From contig CAYQDM010000016.1 of assembly GCA_964416305.1 (NCBI GenBank), positions 25,792 through 89,791 on the forward strand: a stretch of DNA of 64,000 bases, read 5' to 3'. The position numbers were made by a program, and so were the translations under genes. The notes below the pieces were generated by a model, which was not told the DNA's origin, ran no database searches, and saw nothing but the letters and a program-made list of their open reading frames with translations. Of the stretch, positions 8,667-17,856 are shown in pieces (the first letter of the stretch is position 1; each line of letters starts with the position of its first letter). This DNA is from Acidaminobacter sp964416305 (GTDB taxonomy: Bacteria > Bacillota > Clostridia > Peptostreptococcales > Acidaminobacteraceae).

Positions 8667-8934
8667 AAATAATTACAAAAAAATTAAAAAATATTTTATG
8701 CAAAAGAAGGAAATTTATACGTTCATAGCGAATATCCAATTGCATCCTGAAACCACTGAAGATGTCGACGACCAACGACACCGCTGAAAACCTGAGCTGT
8801 CTTAGGCCGTCCGGATATGAATCACAGCGCGCAGTCGCTGGTGACTCAGGCCATCTTGCGGTTGAAAAAAGTTTTCCGGAAAATGCGGAGTTTTCAGAGG
8901 TTTTTGTGTGACACACTGATAGGGGGGCCTTGAA
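8667..8934. other. Intergenic region tlyA-argR
   Basis: The first 60 bases are very AT-rich (A and T runs at 8666-8700). No terminator with a clear stem, and no ORF, is visible. The nadK gene often found here is absent. Confidence 0.4.
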
Positions 8935-9384
8935 TTGAAATATTCAAGACATGCTAAAATTCTGGAATTGATCGAAAACAACGAAATTGAAACCCAGGAG
9001 GATCTCGCCAACAGTCTGAGACAGTCCGGCTTCAATGTCACTCAGGCTACGGTATCCAGAGACATCAAGGAACTGCGTCTGATCAAAGTGCTGACCCGAG
9101 AGGGCAAGTACAAGTATGCGACGATCAAGCAGCAGGAGAGCGTCGTCACAGATCGTTTTATGAAGCTGTTCAAGGATTCTGTTCTCTCTATTGACCATGC
9201 TGGCAATATGATCATCATCAAAACACTGATTGGCGCTGCCAACGCTGCAGCCGCCGCCATTGACGCTGTGGATCTTAAAGAGGTCGCAGGTACTATTGCA
9301 GGAGATGACACTATTTTCCTCGTCATCAGAGACGGTTATGAAATGGACGAAGCCCTGGAAGTTTTTAGAAATATGACAAAGTAG
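8935..9384 (+). CDS. argR: Arginine repressor ArgR/AhrC
   Basis: The 149-residue hexameric arginine-responsive regulator controls arginine synthesis and catabolism. The winged-helix N-terminal domain has ETQEDLANSLRQSGFNVTQATVSRDIKELRLIK, with the SRDI/KEL signature. The C-terminal oligomerisation and arginine-binding domain has GAANAAAAAIDA and IAGDDTIFLVIRD. The start is a TTG at 8935, chosen because AGGGGGG lies 7 bases upstream. recN follows after 10 bp. Confidence 0.95.
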   Translation: MKYSRHAKILELIENNEIETQEDLANSLRQSGFNVTQATVSRDIKELRLIKVLTREGKYKYATIKQQESVVTDRFMKLFKDSVLSIDHAGNMIIIKTLIGAANAAAAAIDAVDLKEVAGTIAGDDTIFLVIRDGYEMDEALEVFRNMTK

Positions 9385-9394
9385 AGGTTTTCAG

Positions 9395-11059
9395 ATGCTG
9401 AAACAGCTCTATCTGGAAAATTTTTTGATCATAGAACAAGCCTCCGTCAGTTTTGGCGAAGGCTTAAATGTCATTACAGGCGAAACCGGCTCCGGCAAGT
9501 CCATGATTTTTGAAGCGATTGGACTTTTGCTGGGCGGTAAGGGCGGACGTGACTTTCTCAGAACCGGCGCGGACAAACTCCTTCTGGAAGGTGTTTTTGA
9601 GGTGCGCTCAGAAGATTTTGCCGATCAAATCAAGTCCCTTGGCTACAGCCTTGAGGAGGGGGATCTCTTCCTTTCCAGAGAAATCACAGATTCCGGAAAG
9701 TCGGTCTACAGACTTGGCGCGCGCATGGTGCCCGCCGCTGTAGTCAGAGATTTAGCCGCAGGTCTGGTGGACATTTCCGGTCAGCATGAACATCAGATGC
9801 TGCTAACGCCTGCCAACTATCTTGGACTCATTGATGAATTCGGTCACAAAGAGCTGAGTTCCCCTTTAAGCGAAGTGGCTGACGCTGCCAAAGCCGTGTT
9901 TGCCCTCGAAGAAAGCCTTGAAAAGTTTGCCATGGATCCTGCAGAAGTGGCACGCCGCATGGATTTTCTCCAGTTTCAGCTGGATGAGCTGGACGAAGCC
10001 GCTTTGAAAGACGGAGAAGAAGAAGCCCTTGAAGAGACCTACAGCGCACTTAAGCATTTTGAACGCATTGCAGCCCTGGTTGCCCAGATAGAGACAGATG
10101 CATTATCTGAAGAAGGTTATATGAGCCAGATTTCAAAGACGCGCCGTCATCTTTCTGAGCTTTCCCAGCTTCAGCACCGCTGGGGCACTTTGGCGGATCA
10201 GCTGGAGGAAGGGTATCTGACTTTGGAAAGTGCCATTCACGATCTCATAGGCAGCTTTGATGCCTCAGATCAGCCGGATGAGCATGAAATCGCTAAAATT
10301 GAAGCTCGAATGGCGTTGATCTTCGATTTGAGACGCAAATACGGCGGAACAATTCAAGAGATTCTCGTTCAGTATCAGGCTATGAAAAAAGAGCTTGAAT
10401 CACTGGCCAGTTACACAGAAGAGAAAGAAGAGATTCGCAGACGTCTGGACAAGGCGCTGGCAGCCTACCACAAACACGACAAAGCGCTTACAGAGGCCCG
10501 TCAGGAGGTTGCTGACCGCTTCGCCGGCGTCCTCCATAAGGAACTCTCCAGTCTGGGCTTTGAAGGCCTTAAGCAGGCACTCACTGTGGTTGAAGGGACT
10601 TCGGTGAAGGCAGAGGGCAGCGCTCACATCCAGTGGCTGATCTCCACCAATCCGGGCGAGCCTATGAAGGAGCTCAGAAAAATTGTATCCGGCGGCGAAT
10701 TGTCACGCATCATGCTGGCGGTTAAGCTTATCAACCGCCGTGCCCGCTATGCCAGCACTCAGATTTTTGACGAAATCGACTCCGGCATCAGCGGCAGAAC
10801 AGCATCCCGGGTGGCGGAAAAGTTGGTTCAGATCGCAGGTGACAACCAGGTTATTCTGGTGACGCATTTGCCTCAAATTGCCTCCAAAGGCAGCTGCCAT
10901 CTGGTCATCGAAAAAAGAGTCGATCAGGATCGTACCTATACAGAAGTTCATAATGCCTCTGGCGATCGCCGCGTGGAAGAAATCGCGCGGATGATTGGCG
11001 GCGGCGAAATCAACGAGACCGCACTTGAACACGCAAGATCCTTGCTGACTGAACTTTAA
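9395..11059 (+). CDS. recN: DNA repair protein RecN
   Basis: The 554-residue SMC-like ATPase acts in double-strand break repair. It has the Walker A motif GETGSGKS (about residues 30-37), a long coiled-coil middle, the ABC signature SGGELSRIMLA (about 432-442), and Walker B in TQIFDEIDSGISG. It is cotranscribed with argR upstream and lies 16 bp before spo0A. The spoIVB gene that commonly sits between recN and spo0A is missing. Confidence 0.97.
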   Translation: MLKQLYLENFLIIEQASVSFGEGLNVITGETGSGKSMIFEAIGLLLGGKGGRDFLRTGADKLLLEGVFEVRSEDFADQIKSLGYSLEEGDLFLSREITDSGKSVYRLGARMVPAAVVRDLAAGLVDISGQHEHQMLLTPANYLGLIDEFGHKELSSPLSEVADAAKAVFALEESLEKFAMDPAEVARRMDFLQFQLDELDEAALKDGEEEALEETYSALKHFERIAALVAQIETDALSEEGYMSQISKTRRHLSELSQLQHRWGTLADQLEEGYLTLESAIHDLIGSFDASDQPDEHEIAKIEARMALIFDLRRKYGGTIQEILVQYQAMKKELESLASYTEEKEEIRRRLDKALAAYHKHDKALTEARQEVADRFAGVLHKELSSLGFEGLKQALTVVEGTSVKAEGSAHIQWLISTNPGEPMKELRKIVSGGELSRIMLAVKLINRRARYASTQIFDEIDSGISGRTASRVAEKLVQIAGDNQVILVTHLPQIASKGSCHLVIEKRVDQDRTYTEVHNASGDRRVEEIARMIGGGEINETALEHARSLLTEL

Positions 11060-11075
11060 AGGAGTCCTGGCGCGT

Positions 11076-11867
11076 ATGACAGAAAAAGTTAAAGTCCTCT
11101 TGGTGGACGACAATCAAAATTTCATAGAATTACTGAGAGACAGGATTGAATTCAGCGACACTTTTGAGGTCGTTGGAGAAGCCAATAATGGCGAGTTAGC
11201 CCTTGAGCTGATGCTCTCCCTGCGGCCTGACCTTGTCATTCTGGATATGATCATGCCTATGCTGGATGGCCTTGGCGTACTGGAACGGTTTAATCAATCC
11301 GGGGTCAAAGATTATCATCCCAAGATCATCATTCTCTCTGCCATAGGACAGGATTCACTGACCAGTCAGGCTATTGGTCTTGGTGCTAAGTATTACATGG
11401 TCAAGCCCATTGATTTTGACCTTCTCATTGAACGTCTGGAGCAAATCATTCAGGAGGAGTCCAAAAACCTCTCGGTTACGTCACCGGCTTCGCCTGGAGA
11501 TGATTTCGTCGTGCAGCGCATCATAACCGAGGTGCTGCAAATGCTCGGAGTGCCGCCTCACATCAAAGGCTTTGTTTATTTGCGCGACGCCGTCGCCATG
11601 GTTTACGAGGATGAGAGCCATTTGATGAGAATTACGAAGTCGCTGTACCCAGGCATTGCGGAGCGGCACGACTCAACTTCGCAAAGAGTGGAGAGATCGA
11701 TCCGAAACGCAGTGGAACTGACTTTCCAACGGGGCTCAAAGGAAATGTTTGCAAATTTCTTCAATTTAAACATACCAATCAGCGAGGGCAGGATCACCAA
11801 TGGCGAATTTATTGCCTATATTGCCCACCATGTTCGAAATGAGGTCAATCAGGACGCCAGTAATTAA
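11076..11867 (+). CDS. spo0A: Sporulation master response regulator Spo0A
   Basis: The 263-residue regulator has a receiver domain (LLVDDNQNF acidic pocket, phospho-acceptor Asp in LVILDMIMP, Lys in VKPIDFD) and the Spo0A effector domain. The recognition helix stretch STSQRVERSIRNAVEL (about 210-225) and EGRITNGEFIAYIAHH are characteristic. Phosphorylated Spo0A binds 0A boxes (TTTGTCRAA) and switches the cell to sporulation. Its presence indicates a sporulating lineage, supported by two spoVS genes at 57 kb. It follows recN closely with AAAGGAG as ribosome-binding site. Confidence 0.97.
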   Translation: MTEKVKVLLVDDNQNFIELLRDRIEFSDTFEVVGEANNGELALELMLSLRPDLVILDMIMPMLDGLGVLERFNQSGVKDYHPKIIILSAIGQDSLTSQAIGLGAKYYMVKPIDFDLLIERLEQIIQEESKNLSVTSPASPGDDFVVQRIITEVLQMLGVPPHIKGFVYLRDAVAMVYEDESHLMRITKSLYPGIAERHDSTSQRVERSIRNAVELTFQRGSKEMFANFFNLNIPISEGRITNGEFIAYIAHHVRNEVNQDASN

Positions 11868-11922
11868 TGGGCGTCATGATGTTAATTGTGATCAATTATA
11901 TGGGCAAATAAAGCCTGGGCTC

Positions 11923-11951
11923 TTGAACTAGAGACTTTAGAGGGCTATACT
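11923..11951 (+). promoter_or_regulatory. Predicted SigA promoter with a long xerD leader
   Basis: TTGAAC (11923-11928), a 17-bp spacer and TATACT (11946-11951) form a good promoter. It is 255 bp before xerD, in the 338-bp gap after spo0A. The leader holds small hairpins (GGTTCC/GGAACC near 12027, GTCGC/GCGAC near 12174) but no ORF. Confidence 0.6.
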
Positions 11952-12205
11952 GGTATGGTACGGTGAAACGTTTCATAAAGGTTTGTTTAGTTTCTTAATT
12001 TTAGGTTTTGTGCAACTCTTAGACAGGTTCCAAAAAGGAACCAAGGCATCAACCCCTTCAAACATCCAGAAATTACATTCATAAGGTTCCATCCTATGCA
12101 TCAGGGCTGCTTAAGGCTGTCCAACACAGCAATAGTCATTATGTCATACACACAATGTCGCTTTATCCAATTCGTCGCCGTCAGCGACAGGTCTGAGGGG
12201 TAGCT

Positions 12206-13093
12206 ATGAAAAAACATGTTCAACACTTTATCCATCATATTGAAAACGAACGGCAACTTTCCCGCAATACTCTGGAAGCCTACACCCGTGACCTCAGGGA
12301 TATGGTAGACTACCTCGAGACTAAAGGGGTAAGTGAAATTTCCGAGGTCAGAACTCATGACATGCAGACTTTCATTCAGCATCTGGATCAGTTGGGTAAG
12401 TCCGCGGCAACACAATCCAGGGTTTTAGCGACGCTGCGCACCTTTTTTGACTATCTTCAGGACCAGAAGATTGTGGAACACAATCAGGCGAAAAAACTGA
12501 AGCGTCCCAAATTTGAAAAGAAGCTCCCTGAAATCATGACAGTTGATGAAGTTGAACGACTGCTGGCAGAACCGTCGGATCATTCTCCAATTGGCCTCAG
12601 AGACAAGGCCATGTTAGAAGTCCTGTATTCGACAGGCCTCAGGGTGTCGGAGCTCGTGTCTTTGAACATTGAAGACATCAATCTCAGCCTGGGTTACATA
12701 CGCTGCAGCACCGGAAACTCTGTCAGAGTTGTCCCTATAGGGAAATCTTCCATTGAAGCCCTTGAGCATTATTTAAAAGTCGGCCGCGAAAAAATCTGCC
12801 GCCGTGGCGTGGTTTGTGACGAGTCCGCTTTTGTCAACAACGCAGGACAGCGTCTGACGCGTCAAGGCTTCTGGAAACTGATCAAGAAGTACACAGAGCA
12901 GGCGGGCATCAAAAAGACCATCACGCCGCATACGCTGAGGCACTCGTTCGCTGTCCACATGATCGAAAGCGGCGTCGAGCTCAAGGCAGTCAAGGAAATG
13001 CTGGGCCATTCGGATCTGACGACGACGCATTTATACACCGCCGTCAAGCAGGATATGGCGAACAGCGCGAAGAAGAATACGCGAAAGTCGTAA
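12206..13093 (+). CDS. xerD: Site-specific tyrosine recombinase XerD
   Basis: The 295-residue recombinase resolves chromosome dimers at dif with XerC-type partners. The N-terminal SAM-like domain (SRNTLEAYTRDLRDMVDYL) is followed by the catalytic domain with TGLRVSEL (Arg), a Lys in the beta-hairpin near VRVVPIGK, HTLRHSFAVHM (His and Arg), and LGHSDLTTTHLYTAV (His and Tyr nucleophile). The position after spo0A and before deoB is conserved in Firmicutes. A second tyrosine recombinase lies at 52-53 kb. Confidence 0.92.
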   Translation: MKKHVQHFIHHIENERQLSRNTLEAYTRDLRDMVDYLETKGVSEISEVRTHDMQTFIQHLDQLGKSAATQSRVLATLRTFFDYLQDQKIVEHNQAKKLKRPKFEKKLPEIMTVDEVERLLAEPSDHSPIGLRDKAMLEVLYSTGLRVSELVSLNIEDINLSLGYIRCSTGNSVRVVPIGKSSIEALEHYLKVGREKICRRGVVCDESAFVNNAGQRLTRQGFWKLIKKYTEQAGIKKTITPHTLRHSFAVHMIESGVELKAVKEMLGHSDLTTTHLYTAVKQDMANSAKKNTRKS

Positions 13094-13144
13094 CTATTGA
13101 CTTTTGAGTTACATAGATTTTCGTGTTTACTGGACACTAGGTAA

Positions 13145-13170
13145 GGCCCGCGCGGTGTGCGGGCCTTTTT
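13145..13170 (+). terminator. Rho-independent terminator after xerD
   Basis: The stem GGCCCGC (13145-13151) pairs with GCGGGCC (13159-13165) and is followed by TTTTT. Confidence 0.9.
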
Positions 13171-13316
13171 CAGTGGAATAGTATAGGGCTGGACGTATGG
13201 GGGTGTCTGTGGCTAGCGCCGATCACTCCCCAGTTCTATCAGTTTCCGACATCATTTATTTTGCAGTTTCGCGTCTTCATTCGACTTTTTATGGGTATGA
13301 TTACAAGTGTCCGGTT

Positions 13317-13512
13317 AACACTAAGCTCGTTTTAGTGTTTACAAGGCACTAGTGCCTTGTAAATTCTGAAACTATAACAGCATACAGCGATAAAATTTCG
13401 AAAGACAAGGCGGAGGAATGAGCAATACTAAGCAGTATTGCAATTGACGACAACGCGGTATTTCGGAATTTTAGCCTGTAGGATGTCTGGTTTTAGTGTT
13501 TACAAGGCACTA
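13317..13512. repeat. MITE-like palindromic intergenic element
   Basis: A 23-bp direct repeat starting GTTTTAGTGTTTACAAGG (13329-13351 and 13490-13512) flanks about 138 bp. The left copy is part of a perfect 26-bp palindrome (13338-13363). The interior is a long imperfect inverted repeat centred on GCAATACT/AGTATTGC near 13430, with arms near TACAGCGATAAAATTTCG on one side and its near complement around 13461-13481. No protein is encoded. The structure suggests a non-autonomous mobile element or a REP-like repeat. Confidence 0.65.
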
Positions 13513-13548
13513 AGCATTCTGATTCTCAAAATGAGGTGATTCTTTTAA

Positions 13549-14766
13549 ATGATTAATTCTGCGAAGCTTAATATGCCTGTTCCGCCGGGACCCATTAAAC
13601 GGATAATTCTCTTTGTCCTTGACAGCGTTGGTATAGGCGAACTGCCGGATGCAGCCGAGTTTGGCGACAGCGGCGCGAACACCCTGAAAAGTATTCTTAA
13701 CTCAAGTTCGACTGTTAAGTTGCCAAATCTGGTCCGGTTAGGCCTGGGGCACATTGAGGGCATTGATTATGTTCCGAGGACGGAAGCGCCACGCGGCGCT
13801 TATGGCCGTATGAGCGAGATTTCAAACGGAAAGGATACCACAACCGGACATTGGGAAATTGCCGGTTTAAAGATTTCAGAACCTTTCCAGACTTATCCCG
13901 ATGGTTTCCCGGCCCACATCATTGACGCATTCGAAACTCAGACCGGACGTAAAGCGCTGTGCAACAAGCCGGCATCCGGCACCGAAGTCATAGAAACCTA
14001 TGGCAAAGAACACATGGAAACCGGCAATCCCATTGTATACACCTCCGCGGACAGCGTTTTTCAGATCGCCGCTCACGAAGAAGTCGTCGGACTTGACGAG
14101 CTCTACCGCATGTGTGACATTGCCAGAGAAATTCTGAGGGGCAAGGACCAGGTGGCGCGAGTTATTGCACGGCCGTTTATTGGGACGCCCGGTGCCTTCA
14201 CCAGAACCTCCAACCGCCGGGATTACTCTATCAATCCCTTTGAGCCTACGGTGCTGGATAAGGCCAAAGAGGCGTGTTATGACGTTCAGGCGGTGGGCAA
14301 AATCTCCGACATTTTTAACGGCCAGGGCATCACAGAGGATGTTCACACCAAAGACAACATGGACGGCGTGGACAAGACACTGGATTACCTGAAAACAGAC
14401 TCGATCGGGATCCTCTTCACAAATCTGGTGGATTTTGATGCGAAGTTTGGCCATCGTAGAGATGCCGAGGGTTACCGGCTGGCTCTGGAGGCTTTTGATC
14501 AACGCCTTCCTGAGCTTATGAGCGCCATGAGGAATGACGATCTCTTGATCCTGATTGCCGACCACGGTAACGATCCGGGTTTCAAGGGTTCGGATCACAC
14601 CAGGGAATATGTGCCGCTCCTCGTGACGGGGCATTATGTCAAAGAAGGTGTGTCCTTAGGCACACGAGAAACCTTTGCGGATATTGCGCAGACGACAGCT
14701 GAGCTTCTGGGTCTGACCCCAATGGATCACGGACGCAGCTTTGCCGGGGAGATTTTGAAGGTATGA
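13549..14766 (+). CDS. deoB: Phosphopentomutase
   Basis: The 405-residue metalloenzyme of the alkaline phosphatase superfamily interconverts (deoxy)ribose 1-phosphate and 5-phosphate, linking nucleoside breakdown to central metabolism. Metal-site motifs include LFVLDSVGIGELPDA near the start, GKDTTTGHWEI (phospho-Thr region, about residues 94-104), ADHGNDPGFKGSDHTREYVPLL and HGRSF. The gene precedes punA and pdp, so the three form a nucleoside-salvage operon. The start ATG follows GAGGTGAT. Confidence 0.97.
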   Translation: MINSAKLNMPVPPGPIKRIILFVLDSVGIGELPDAAEFGDSGANTLKSILNSSSTVKLPNLVRLGLGHIEGIDYVPRTEAPRGAYGRMSEISNGKDTTTGHWEIAGLKISEPFQTYPDGFPAHIIDAFETQTGRKALCNKPASGTEVIETYGKEHMETGNPIVYTSADSVFQIAAHEEVVGLDELYRMCDIAREILRGKDQVARVIARPFIGTPGAFTRTSNRRDYSINPFEPTVLDKAKEACYDVQAVGKISDIFNGQGITEDVHTKDNMDGVDKTLDYLKTDSIGILFTNLVDFDAKFGHRRDAEGYRLALEAFDQRLPELMSAMRNDDLLILIADHGNDPGFKGSDHTREYVPLLVTGHYVKEGVSLGTRETFADIAQTTAELLGLTPMDHGRSFAGEILKV

Positions 14767-14786
14767 AGGAATGGGTGCCTTAGGGT

Positions 14787-14796
14787 GACCATCGGC
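14787..14796 (-). repeat. Copy of the dispersed motif GCCGATGGTC
   Basis: The exact 10-mer reads on the minus strand, in the short gap between deoB and the purine nucleoside phosphorylase gene. All 16 copies are listed in the first finding. Confidence 0.7.
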
Positions 14797-14833
14797 TAAA
14801 AAATGTTTTTGAACTTTTTGAGGGGGATTTTTT

Positions 14834-15658
14834 GTGAAACTGACATACGACGTGATGGCCGCTGCGGCGGAGGCGTTAAGGGCTAAGATCAGCAAGGCGC
14901 CTGAAGTGGGCTTGATTCTGGGCAGTGGACTCGGAGGACTGGCGGACGAGATCTCGAACCCGGTCTACGTCCCCTACGACACGCTGGAGGGCTTTCCGGT
15001 TTCGACGGTGGAAGGCCACGCCGGGCGGTTCGTGATTGGGGAATTCGAAGGGCGCAGCGTGATAGCCATGCAGGGGCGGTTTCATTACTATGAGGGCTAC
15101 GACATTGGGGCGGTGGCCATGCCGGTTTATGTCATGAAGCTGCTGGGGGTGACGCATCTGCTGCTGACGAATGCGGCAGGCGGGGTCAACACCGGGTACG
15201 AACCAGGGGATTTGATGCTGATTGAGGATCACTTGAACCTGTCAGGACACAATCCTCTGATAGGACCGAATGACGAACGTTTTGGGCCGAGATTCCCGGA
15301 TGCGTCAGAGGTCTATGACAGGGTTTTAAATGCCGAGATCCGCGCATTGGCAAAATCGATGGGCATCCGTCTACAGCGCGGGGTTTATGCCATGTCGCCG
15401 GGGCCGTCCTACGAGACGCCTGCAGAGGTGCGCATGGCGCGAATTATTGGCGCGGACGCGGTGGGCATGTCTACAGTACCGGAGGCCCTCGTTGCTAATC
15501 ACTGCGATATAAAAACGGTAGGAATTTCCTGCATTACCAATATGGCGGCGGGTATCCTGGATCAGCCGCTGCATCACGGCGAGGTCGTCGAGACCGCGGA
15601 GCGAGTGAAATCAACGTTTACAGCGCTGGTTAAGGCTGTGGTGCCAATACTGAAGTAA
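14834..15658 (+). CDS. punA: Purine-nucleoside phosphorylase (trimeric, inosine/guanosine type)
   Basis: The 274-residue enzyme cleaves inosine and guanosine with phosphate to base and ribose 1-phosphate. Family motifs are LILGSGLGGLAD (about residues 27-38), VEGHAGRF, MQGRFHYYEGY, LLLTNAAGGVN, DHLNLSGHNPL, MSPGPSYETPAEVRM and VGMSTVPEALVA. The start is GTG 14834 after AGGGGG. It sits between deoB and pdp, consistent with one catabolic operon, and its ribose 1-phosphate product is the substrate of DeoB. Confidence 0.96.
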   Translation: MKLTYDVMAAAAEALRAKISKAPEVGLILGSGLGGLADEISNPVYVPYDTLEGFPVSTVEGHAGRFVIGEFEGRSVIAMQGRFHYYEGYDIGAVAMPVYVMKLLGVTHLLLTNAAGGVNTGYEPGDLMLIEDHLNLSGHNPLIGPNDERFGPRFPDASEVYDRVLNAEIRALAKSMGIRLQRGVYAMSPGPSYETPAEVRMARIIGADAVGMSTVPEALVANHCDIKTVGISCITNMAAGILDQPLHHGEVVETAERVKSTFTALVKAVVPILK

Positions 15659-15678
15659 GACACGAGGGAGGGTTAACC

Positions 15679-17004
15679 ATGCGCATGTATGACATCATTC
15701 ACAAAAAGCGCGACGGCGGGACGCTGACCGGGGAGGAAATCCGTTTTTTTGTCGAGGGCTACACCAACGGCCAAATCCCGGATTACCAGGTTTCGGCGCT
15801 CCTGATGGCCATTTTCCTCAATAAAATGGATCGCCGCGAAACGGTGGATCTCACCGAGGCCGTCATGCATTCCGGCGATACGGTGGACCTCTCCAGCATT
15901 GCCGGCATCAAAGTGGACAAGCATTCCACGGGCGGCGTGGGGGACAAGACCACGATCCTGCTTGGGCCGATGGTTGCGGCTTGCGGCGTGCCGGTCGCCA
16001 AAATGTCCGGACGGGGGCTCGGACACACGGGGGGGACGCTGGATAAGCTGGAGTCCATCTCCGGCCTAAGGGTCGAGGTGTCTTCTGAGGACTTTATCCG
16101 ACAGGTCAATGAGGTGGGGTTGGCAGTTATAGGCCAGTCGAAGAACATTGCGCCGGCGGATAAAAAGCTCTATGGGCTTCGGGACGTCACCGCGACGGTC
16201 GACAACGTCAGTCTGATTGCGGCCAGTGTCATGAGCAAGAAACTGGCGGCGGGCAGTGACGCCATTGTCCTGGATGTCAAAGTGGGCAGCGGCGCCTTCG
16301 TGAAAACCGTGGACGGCGCTATTGAGCTGGGTCAGATTATGGTGGATATTGGCGATGGTATGGGCAGGGAAGTCATCGCGGTGGTTACCGGGATGGATCA
16401 ACCGCTGGGCTATGCTATTGGCAACGCGTTGGAAGTCAAGGAGGCCATTGCGACGCTTAGGGGTGAGGGGCCGCAGGATCTGCGGGAGCTTTGCCTGAGG
16501 CTGGGCGGTATGATGGTTTTCCTGGGCGGCAAAGCCAAGTCGCCGGAGGAGGGCTCAGAACTCGTGCTGGACGCGCTCCGCAGCGGTGCGGCTTTAGAGA
16601 AACTGAAGGCTTTCGTGGCTGCCCAGCACGGAGAGGTGTCACAGATTGACGCGCCGGAGTCGCTCCCGGGAGCTCGGATCATTGAGCCGGTCTTGTCCGT
16701 TCGCGGGGGACACATAGCGCATATTCAATCTGATGAAGTCGGCATCAGTGCCACTATTTTGGGTGCGGGACGCGAAACCCTGGACAGCGTTATTGACCAC
16801 GGCGCCGGTATAGTGCTTGTGAAAAAAGTCGGGGACGCAGTGAAACAGGGCGAGGTCCTGGCCTATCTTCACACTAACAGCGACGCTCGGCTGGAGGAAG
16901 CCAGGGAGCGACTTCTGGGGGCTTATCAGATCCAGGAGGAGGATGTGCCGCTGCCGAAGCTGATTCACGCTGTCGTGAGCAAGGATGGGGTAGTCAGGTA
17001 TTAA
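15679..17004 (+). CDS. pdp: Pyrimidine-nucleoside phosphorylase
   Basis: The 441-residue enzyme phosphorolyses uridine, deoxyuridine and thymidine. The thymidine/pyrimidine phosphorylase signature is complete: KHSTGGVGDKTT (phosphate site), SGRGLGHTGGTLDKLES, ALRDV-type GLRDVTATV and VKVGSGAFVK. The C-terminal domain has REGVLAY-like features (KQGEVLAYLHT). It is the last gene of the deoB-punA-pdp run. GCCGATGGT at 15966-15974 encodes the conserved GPMVAACG and may be coincidental. Confidence 0.96.
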   Translation: MRMYDIIHKKRDGGTLTGEEIRFFVEGYTNGQIPDYQVSALLMAIFLNKMDRRETVDLTEAVMHSGDTVDLSSIAGIKVDKHSTGGVGDKTTILLGPMVAACGVPVAKMSGRGLGHTGGTLDKLESISGLRVEVSSEDFIRQVNEVGLAVIGQSKNIAPADKKLYGLRDVTATVDNVSLIAASVMSKKLAAGSDAIVLDVKVGSGAFVKTVDGAIELGQIMVDIGDGMGREVIAVVTGMDQPLGYAIGNALEVKEAIATLRGEGPQDLRELCLRLGGMMVFLGGKAKSPEEGSELVLDALRSGAALEKLKAFVAAQHGEVSQIDAPESLPGARIIEPVLSVRGGHIAHIQSDEVGISATILGAGRETLDSVIDHGAGIVLVKKVGDAVKQGEVLAYLHTNSDARLEEARERLLGAYQIQEEDVPLPKLIHAVVSKDGVVRY

Positions 17005-17013
17005 AGGCACGAG

Positions 17014-17066
17014 TTTTGAGGATTTGAGATTTTGAGGATTTGAGTTTTAGGCATTGAGGTACTGAG
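17014..17066 (+). repeat. 15/16-bp tandem repeat TTTTGAGGATTTGAG
   Basis: Units begin at 17014, 17030 and 17045 (the third is degenerate, TTTTAGGCATTGAGG), with a partial fourth. They fill the gap between pdp and the ferritin-like gene. No terminator is visible. Confidence 0.6.
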
Positions 17067-17141
17067 GCAGGATTATTTGGAAAAATGGACGGATGGGATA
17101 TTATCAAGTCAATAGAACATATATCATAAGGAGGTTTAACT

Positions 17142-17633
17142 TTGAAGGATCAGGAGCTTAAAATCATTCAAACGGCAATCATCAACGAACTGGAAGGCTA
17201 TGAGTTTTACAAAATGGCCCACGAGAAAACCACAGATCCTTCTGTCAAAGAAGCCTTTTCGACTTTGGCAGAAGAAGAAAGAAAGCACATTGAGTGGCTG
17301 AAAGAGTTGTTTGAGAAGGTCAGAGACAGTGACGAGGACGTCATCAAGCTTTCCATGATGGATAATCCTCCTAGCCCAAATATTTTTAAGTGGGAAAATC
17401 TCGACAGAACCAGCGCGAGCCTCGCGGTTTCTGTCTTTGGCATTGGCATTCAGATGGAGCGCATGTCTGTGGAATTCTATGAGGATGCTGCCAGGCGCTC
17501 TGAGATTACCGCGGCACGCTCGCTGTTCGGAACTCTGGCCAAATGGGAGCAGGTACACCTGGATATGTTCTCCAAGGAGTATGACAAGCTTCAGAACACC
17601 TGGTGGGAAGATCAAGGATTTGCACCGTTTTAG
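17142..17633 (+). CDS. Ferritin-like di-iron protein (rubrerythrin family, no rubredoxin domain)
   Basis: The 163-residue four-helix protein has two ExxH-type di-iron half-sites: AIINELEGYEFY with EEERKHIEW (about residues 14-50), and QMERMSVEFYEDAA with KWEQVHLDMF (about 106-150). This is the rubrerythrin/YciE-like ferritin fold. The C-terminal rubredoxin domain of classical rubrerythrin is absent. A role in peroxide or iron handling is probable by family but not proven. The TTG start follows AAGGAGG. A strong terminator follows the gene. Confidence 0.8.
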   Translation: MKDQELKIIQTAIINELEGYEFYKMAHEKTTDPSVKEAFSTLAEEERKHIEWLKELFEKVRDSDEDVIKLSMMDNPPSPNIFKWENLDRTSASLAVSVFGIGIQMERMSVEFYEDAARRSEITAARSLFGTLAKWEQVHLDMFSKEYDKLQNTWWEDQGFAPF

Positions 17634-17666
17634 GACTAGCTGAAACTTCAGGTACACAAAGGAAAC

Positions 17667-17717
17667 GGACAGGGGCATCTCGACTGCAGAATCGAGACAT
17701 CTCCTGTCCGCTTTTTT
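17667..17717 (+). terminator. Long-stem terminator after the ferritin-like gene
   Basis: GGACAGG and ATCTCGA in the left arm (17667-17683) pair with TCGAGA and CCTGTCC in the right arm (to 17709). TTTTTT follows at 17712-17717. Confidence 0.88.
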
Positions 17718-17856
17718 GTAAGTGTAGGAGCGAACTTGTTTTTCTGTTGCGAGGCACCACCGCAACAACTTACACCCAGAGCGTTTTTTCAACCGCCTCC
17801 ATTAAACCTCCACATCGTTTTGTTATTCTTATAGGAGAATGAGGGAGGGATCTATT

